Origin: Bacteroides sp.
Lineage (GTDB): Bacteria; Bacteroidota; Bacteroidia; Bacteroidales; P3
Direction: 5' to 3'
NCBI GenBank assembly: GCA_023662825.1
Contig: JAMPIH010000006.1
Location: 1-64,000 of the forward strand
Length of the DNA stretch: 64,000 nucleotides
Part shown: one piece after another, positions 61,015 through 64,000 of the stretch
How positions within the stretch are numbered: the stretch's first letter is position 1
Layout: each line of letters starts with the position of its first letter
Notes under the pieces: model-generated
Database searches by the model: none
What the model was told of the DNA's origin: nothing
What the model saw: the letters and a program-made list of their open reading frames with translations, nothing else
Made by a program: the position numbers and the translations under genes

Positions 61015-62604
61015 ATGGCGGACTGGCACGCACCGCAGGGACCGTTCGACATCCCTGACGTTCCCGATTACGTTCCGAGGCGGCTCAAGCCCTGGCTGTT
61101 CATCTTCTTCGTGCTGATCGTGCAGTTCTCGGGCGGGGTCTATCTGGCGGCGGCCTCCGATATGGTGGGCAGCACCGCGCTGATGCAGGAAGACATCCTG
61201 ATGGCGGGCTACGCCTCTCTGGTGGGCATGGCCATCAATTTCTGCGTGATGTTCCGCGTCAAGTTCCGCTTCTCCAACCGGGTGAGCCTGCTCACCTGCG
61301 CGGGCGTGCTGCTGGCGGCCACCATTATCTGCGCCCACACCACCTCCGTGCCCGTACTGGTGCTCACCTGCTTTATCGCGGGCTGGTTCCGCATGCAGGC
61401 CACCTTTGCCTGCAACTCCACAATCCAGTTGTGGCTGACCCCGGTGCGCGACATGGCCATTTTCTTCTGCTACGTATATCTGGTGGTTGACAGCGTGATA
61501 CAGCTCAGCGGCCTGGGCACCGTATATACCGCTTTCTTCGCCCAATGGGAATACATGCACTGGATCATGAGCGGACTTTTGCTGCTGATGATCGTGATGG
61601 TGCTTGTTCTGGTGAAACCGCACCGCGACATGATGCGGATTCCCTTTCTGGGCATCGACTGGATAGGTGCGTTCCTGTGGAGCGTGTTCATGCTCTGCTT
61701 CACCTTTATCTGCGTGTACGGCAATTTCTACGACTGGTGGGAAGCCGAGGAGATTATCGGCGCCACGGTATTGGGTGCGGCCTGTCTATGCATCAACCTC
61801 TGGCGGGCTTCCTTCCTGCACCACCCCTACATCAGCTTTCAGGCCATGACCAACCGCAACGTGGTGCGGGCCACCCTCATCTACCTGGTGTTCTTTACGC
61901 TGATTGCCACCGAGCATGTGTTCGAGCACACCTATGCCTTCGCCATACTCGGCTTCGACGAGACCAACGCGATCGACCTGAACCTATACGCCTTGACCGG
62001 CATCCTGGCCGGCTGCGGCTTCACCTACATCACCTTTGCCTTGCGCAAATGGCGCTACAAGACCATGACCGCCATCGGCTTCGCCCTGGCCGCCATCTAT
62101 TTAGCGTGGTTCTACTTCATGATCGATTACGGGGTGGAGAAGCAATCGCTGTTCCTGCCGCTCTTCATACGGGGTTTCGCCTCGGTGGTCATCTCGATTG
62201 TATTCCTTACCTCGATTGTGCAGAGCGGGCTGCATTTCTTCGTGTTTCCGCAGGCACTCACCATCAACGGCTTTACCGGCGCGGTGGTGGGCGCCACGCT
62301 CGGCCCGGCCATCGTGGGCGAACTGCTGCGGCACACCATGGCCAAGAACGCCGCCCTGTTGGGCGCGAGGTTTACCGACGTGAACCCCGTTGCATCGCAT
62401 ATTCCCTTGGGAAATCTCTACGGCATGGTGCAGCGACAGGCCCTGGTGGTGTCGATGAAGGAAATCTACGGCTGGCTGCTCATGGTGGCACTCGTCTCGC
62501 TGTTCGTGATCCTGGTAAGCTACGCCCCGATACGTCCCTTCGCCATCTTCCCCAAATGGAAAAGCCTGCGCAAGATCTTCCGCCGCGAGGCGAAGTTCGT
62601 GTAG
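61015..62604 (+). CDS. MFS permease of the EmrB/DHA2 type, divergent
   Basis: 529 residues with about 14 membrane segments. The order with TolC and EmrA-like genes marks it as the inner-membrane pump, though the sequence is far from E. coli EmrB: N-terminal IFFVLIVQFSGGVYLAAASD, central WEYMHWIMSGLLLLMIVMVL, and VGATLGPAIVGELL in place of the usual motif C. Bacteroidota have this divergent form. Exports hydrophobic compounds by proton antiport; substrate unknown. No terminator is seen before gapA. Confidence 0.85.
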   Translation: MADWHAPQGPFDIPDVPDYVPRRLKPWLFIFFVLIVQFSGGVYLAAASDMVGSTALMQEDILMAGYASLVGMAINFCVMFRVKFRFSNRVSLLTCAGVLLAATIICAHTTSVPVLVLTCFIAGWFRMQATFACNSTIQLWLTPVRDMAIFFCYVYLVVDSVIQLSGLGTVYTAFFAQWEYMHWIMSGLLLLMIVMVLVLVKPHRDMMRIPFLGIDWIGAFLWSVFMLCFTFICVYGNFYDWWEAEEIIGATVLGAACLCINLWRASFLHHPYISFQAMTNRNVVRATLIYLVFFTLIATEHVFEHTYAFAILGFDETNAIDLNLYALTGILAGCGFTYITFALRKWRYKTMTAIGFALAAIYLAWFYFMIDYGVEKQSLFLPLFIRGFASVVISIVFLTSIVQSGLHFFVFPQALTINGFTGAVVGATLGPAIVGELLRHTMAKNAALLGARFTDVNPVASHIPLGNLYGMVQRQALVVSMKEIYGWLLMVALVSLFVILVSYAPIRPFAIFPKWKSLRKIFRREAKFV

Positions 62605-62639
62605 AAAATTTCCCTTTTCGCAAATTGGTCTAAATTACG

Positions 62640-62647
62640 TACCTTTG
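62640..62647 (+). promoter_or_regulatory. -7 promoter element of gapA
   Basis: TACCTTTG, giving a leader of about 65 bases to ATG 62717. Confidence 0.65.
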
Positions 62648-62716
62648 TTTTTGCCGTTTTCCCGTAGACCACGGAGGTGCGGCAGACGTTTAACATCGTA
62701 ACAAACAATTTGCGTT

Positions 62717-63724
62717 ATGTCTAAGATTAAAGTCGCCATCAACGGTTTTGGCCGTATCGGCCGCATCTCTTTCCGAAACCTTTTGGAAAAATCCGAAGTG
62801 GAAATCGTGGCCATCAACGGCACGATGCCCTTGGAAACGAGGCTTCACCTGCTCAAATACGATTCCGTGCACGGCAAGTTTTCCGGCGAAGCCCATCTGG
62901 AAAACGAGAACCTCGTGGTCAACGGCAAACCGATTCCCTGCTATCTGCAGAGAGACCCCGCCCTTATCCCCTGGGCGCAGCACGATGTGGATATCGTGAT
63001 CGAAGCCACCGGTGTCTTCCGCAAACGCGAAGGCATGGAAAAGCATTTGGCCGCCGGTGCCAAGAAAGTGCTGCTCACCGCGCCCGCCGGCAAGGCCGAA
63101 GATGTGGACGCCACCATCGTGATGGGGGTCAACGAACACGTGATCACGCCCGACCTCAAGCTGGTTTCCAACGCTTCCTGCACCACCAACTGTCTGGCTC
63201 CCGTGGCCAAGGTGCTGCACGAAAAATTCGGCATCCGCCGCGGTTTCATGAATACCATCCACTCCTACACCAACGACCAGGTTATTCTGGACGGCAACCA
63301 TAAGGACCTGCGCCGGGCCCGCGCGGCAGCCATGTCGATTGTCCCCACCAGCACCGGTGCGGCCAAGGCCGTGGGCTTGGTGTTGCCCGACCTCAAGGGC
63401 AAGATGGACGGTTTCGCCATGCGCGTTCCCACGCCCGACGGCTCGGTGGTTGACCTTACGACCGAACTGAACCGCAGTGTAACGGTGGAAGAAGTGAACG
63501 CCGCCATGAAAGAAGCCTCCGAAGGCTCCATGAAAGGCTTTATAGAATATACCGAAGACCCCATCGTGAGCATCGACATCGTGGGCAACCACCACTCCGC
63601 CATTTTCGATTCCCAACTCACCAAGGTGATGGACGGAAACTTCGTGAAGGTGGTGGCCTGGTACGACAACGAATTCGGATATTCCTGCCGCGTGGCCGAC
63701 CTTGCCTGCCGTCTGTTCAAATAA
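62717..63724 (+). CDS. gapA: Glyceraldehyde-3-phosphate dehydrogenase
   Basis: 335 residues. The nucleotide fold starts INGFGRIGR, the active site is SNASCTTNCLAP (Cys 155), and IHSYTNDQ, PTSTGAAKAVG, and WYDNEFGYS complete the enzyme. Where NAD-specific forms have Asp after the second strand (VAIND), this one has Gly (VAINGTMPLE, residue 35), which removes the usual bar to NADP, so dual or NADP use is possible. pgi follows after 13 bases, so the pair forms a small glycolysis cluster. Confidence 0.96.
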   Translation: MSKIKVAINGFGRIGRISFRNLLEKSEVEIVAINGTMPLETRLHLLKYDSVHGKFSGEAHLENENLVVNGKPIPCYLQRDPALIPWAQHDVDIVIEATGVFRKREGMEKHLAAGAKKVLLTAPAGKAEDVDATIVMGVNEHVITPDLKLVSNASCTTNCLAPVAKVLHEKFGIRRGFMNTIHSYTNDQVILDGNHKDLRRARAAAMSIVPTSTGAAKAVGLVLPDLKGKMDGFAMRVPTPDGSVVDLTTELNRSVTVEEVNAAMKEASEGSMKGFIEYTEDPIVSIDIVGNHHSAIFDSQLTKVMDGNFVKVVAWYDNEFGYSCRVADLACRLFK

Positions 63725-63737
63725 AAACCTTTTGCCA

Positions 63738-64000
63738 ATGGAATCCCTCCGCCTCGACTTTACCTATGGGCTCGACGCCGGCCAAACGCTCCAAAACCTT
63801 GCTGAACGCAAGAGTGCCGGCACTCCGGCTCTGAAAGACCGTATCGAAAGAGCCTACCGCACCCTCTTGGACGGTACCGGCGCAGGCAGCGGTTTCTTGG
63901 GTTGGGTCCGCCTGCCGGAACAGATCCGTGCGGAGGAACTCGACGCCATGATAGCCAAGGCGGAGGATTTCAAGAAAAAATCGCAACTGTTCGTATGTAT
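63738..64000 (+). CDS. pgi: Glucose-6-phosphate isomerase, N-terminal part
   Basis: The first 87 codons read MESLRLDFTYGLDAGQTLQN, then ERAYRTLLDGTGAGSGFLGW, VRLPEQI and KAEDFKKKSQLFVC. This is the start of the Pgi type found in Bacteroidota and Firmicutes, just before the GIGGSYLGA motif. The gene runs off the window. It interconverts glucose-6-phosphate and fructose-6-phosphate next to GapA in glycolysis. Confidence 0.9.
   Translation, partial: MESLRLDFTYGLDAGQTLQNLAERKSAGTPALKDRIERAYRTLLDGTGAGSGFLGWVRLPEQIRAEELDAMIAKAEDFKKKSQLFVC

Overview
The window reads as a chromosome segment of a Bacteroidota bacterium, most likely an anaerobic member of the Bacteroidales. Signs for this are the 16S rRNA 3' end with a CCTCCTTTCT tail, many promoters of the Bacteroidota type (-7 element TAnnTTTG), a TonB-dependent receptor, two proteins with type IX secretion (T9SS) sorting tails, DUF4143-type AAA ATPases, a glutaminyl-tRNA synthetase, and a HydE radical-SAM maturase that hints at [FeFe]-hydrogenase metabolism. 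Most core genes are GC-rich. Several blocks are visibly A/T-richer: the left accessory region, the MBOAT/SGNH pair, part of one PPIase, the 5' part of the T9SS protein gene, and the two-component/RND region. No species can be named from the sequence alone.

Layout. 1-560: end of a 16S gene, tRNA-Ile, a hairpin terminator, tRNA-Ala, then a dispersed repeat instead of a 23S gene. 561-1667: a decayed IS256-like element. 1.7-10 kb: accessory genes (acyltransferase, DUF4143 ATPase, HEPN-motif protein, secreted LRR/InlB-repeat protein, Fic protein) mixed with gene remnants, a MITE-like inverted repeat and more dispersed repeats. 10-16 kb: thiamine operon behind a TPP riboswitch (two ThiE-type proteins, thiG, thiC, thiH, thiF, no thiS). 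16-25.3 kb, minus strand: guaB, three SurA/PpiC-type periplasmic folding factors, a MoxR ATPase, then an MBOAT/SGNH O-acylation pair. 25.4-28 kb: EamA exporter and YifB. 28-30.4 kb: an ABC exporter with a YtrA-type GntR regulator and a 27-codon leader ORF. 30.4-36 kb: TonB-type outer-membrane protein and M16 peptidase. 36-39 kb: a large T9SS type B protein of mosaic composition. 39-44 kb: hydE, glnS, a lipoprotein, lpxH, folB. 44-45.2 kb: a Panacea (PanA) antitoxin with a candidate toxin. 46.4-46.7 kb: tmRNA. 47-54.4 kb: a LytTR two-component system divergent from a tripartite RND pump. 54.5-58.4 kb: PepSY-like protein, ruvB, queG, a second DUF4143 ATPase. 58.5-62.6 kb: a TolC/EmrA/EmrB-type pump. 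62.7 kb to the end: gapA and the start of pgi.

The points most worth a second look are the 16S-tRNA cluster without a 23S gene, the dispersed repeat family whose end arms differ between copies but stay complementary within each copy, the Panacea toxin-antitoxin pair, the orphan HEPN protein, the thiamine operon lacking thiS together with a ThiF lacking the usual cysteines, and the leader ORF plus operator in front of the GntR-ABC operon. Positions, motifs and translations were read by eye. Family names come from general knowledge of the families; no database search was run.
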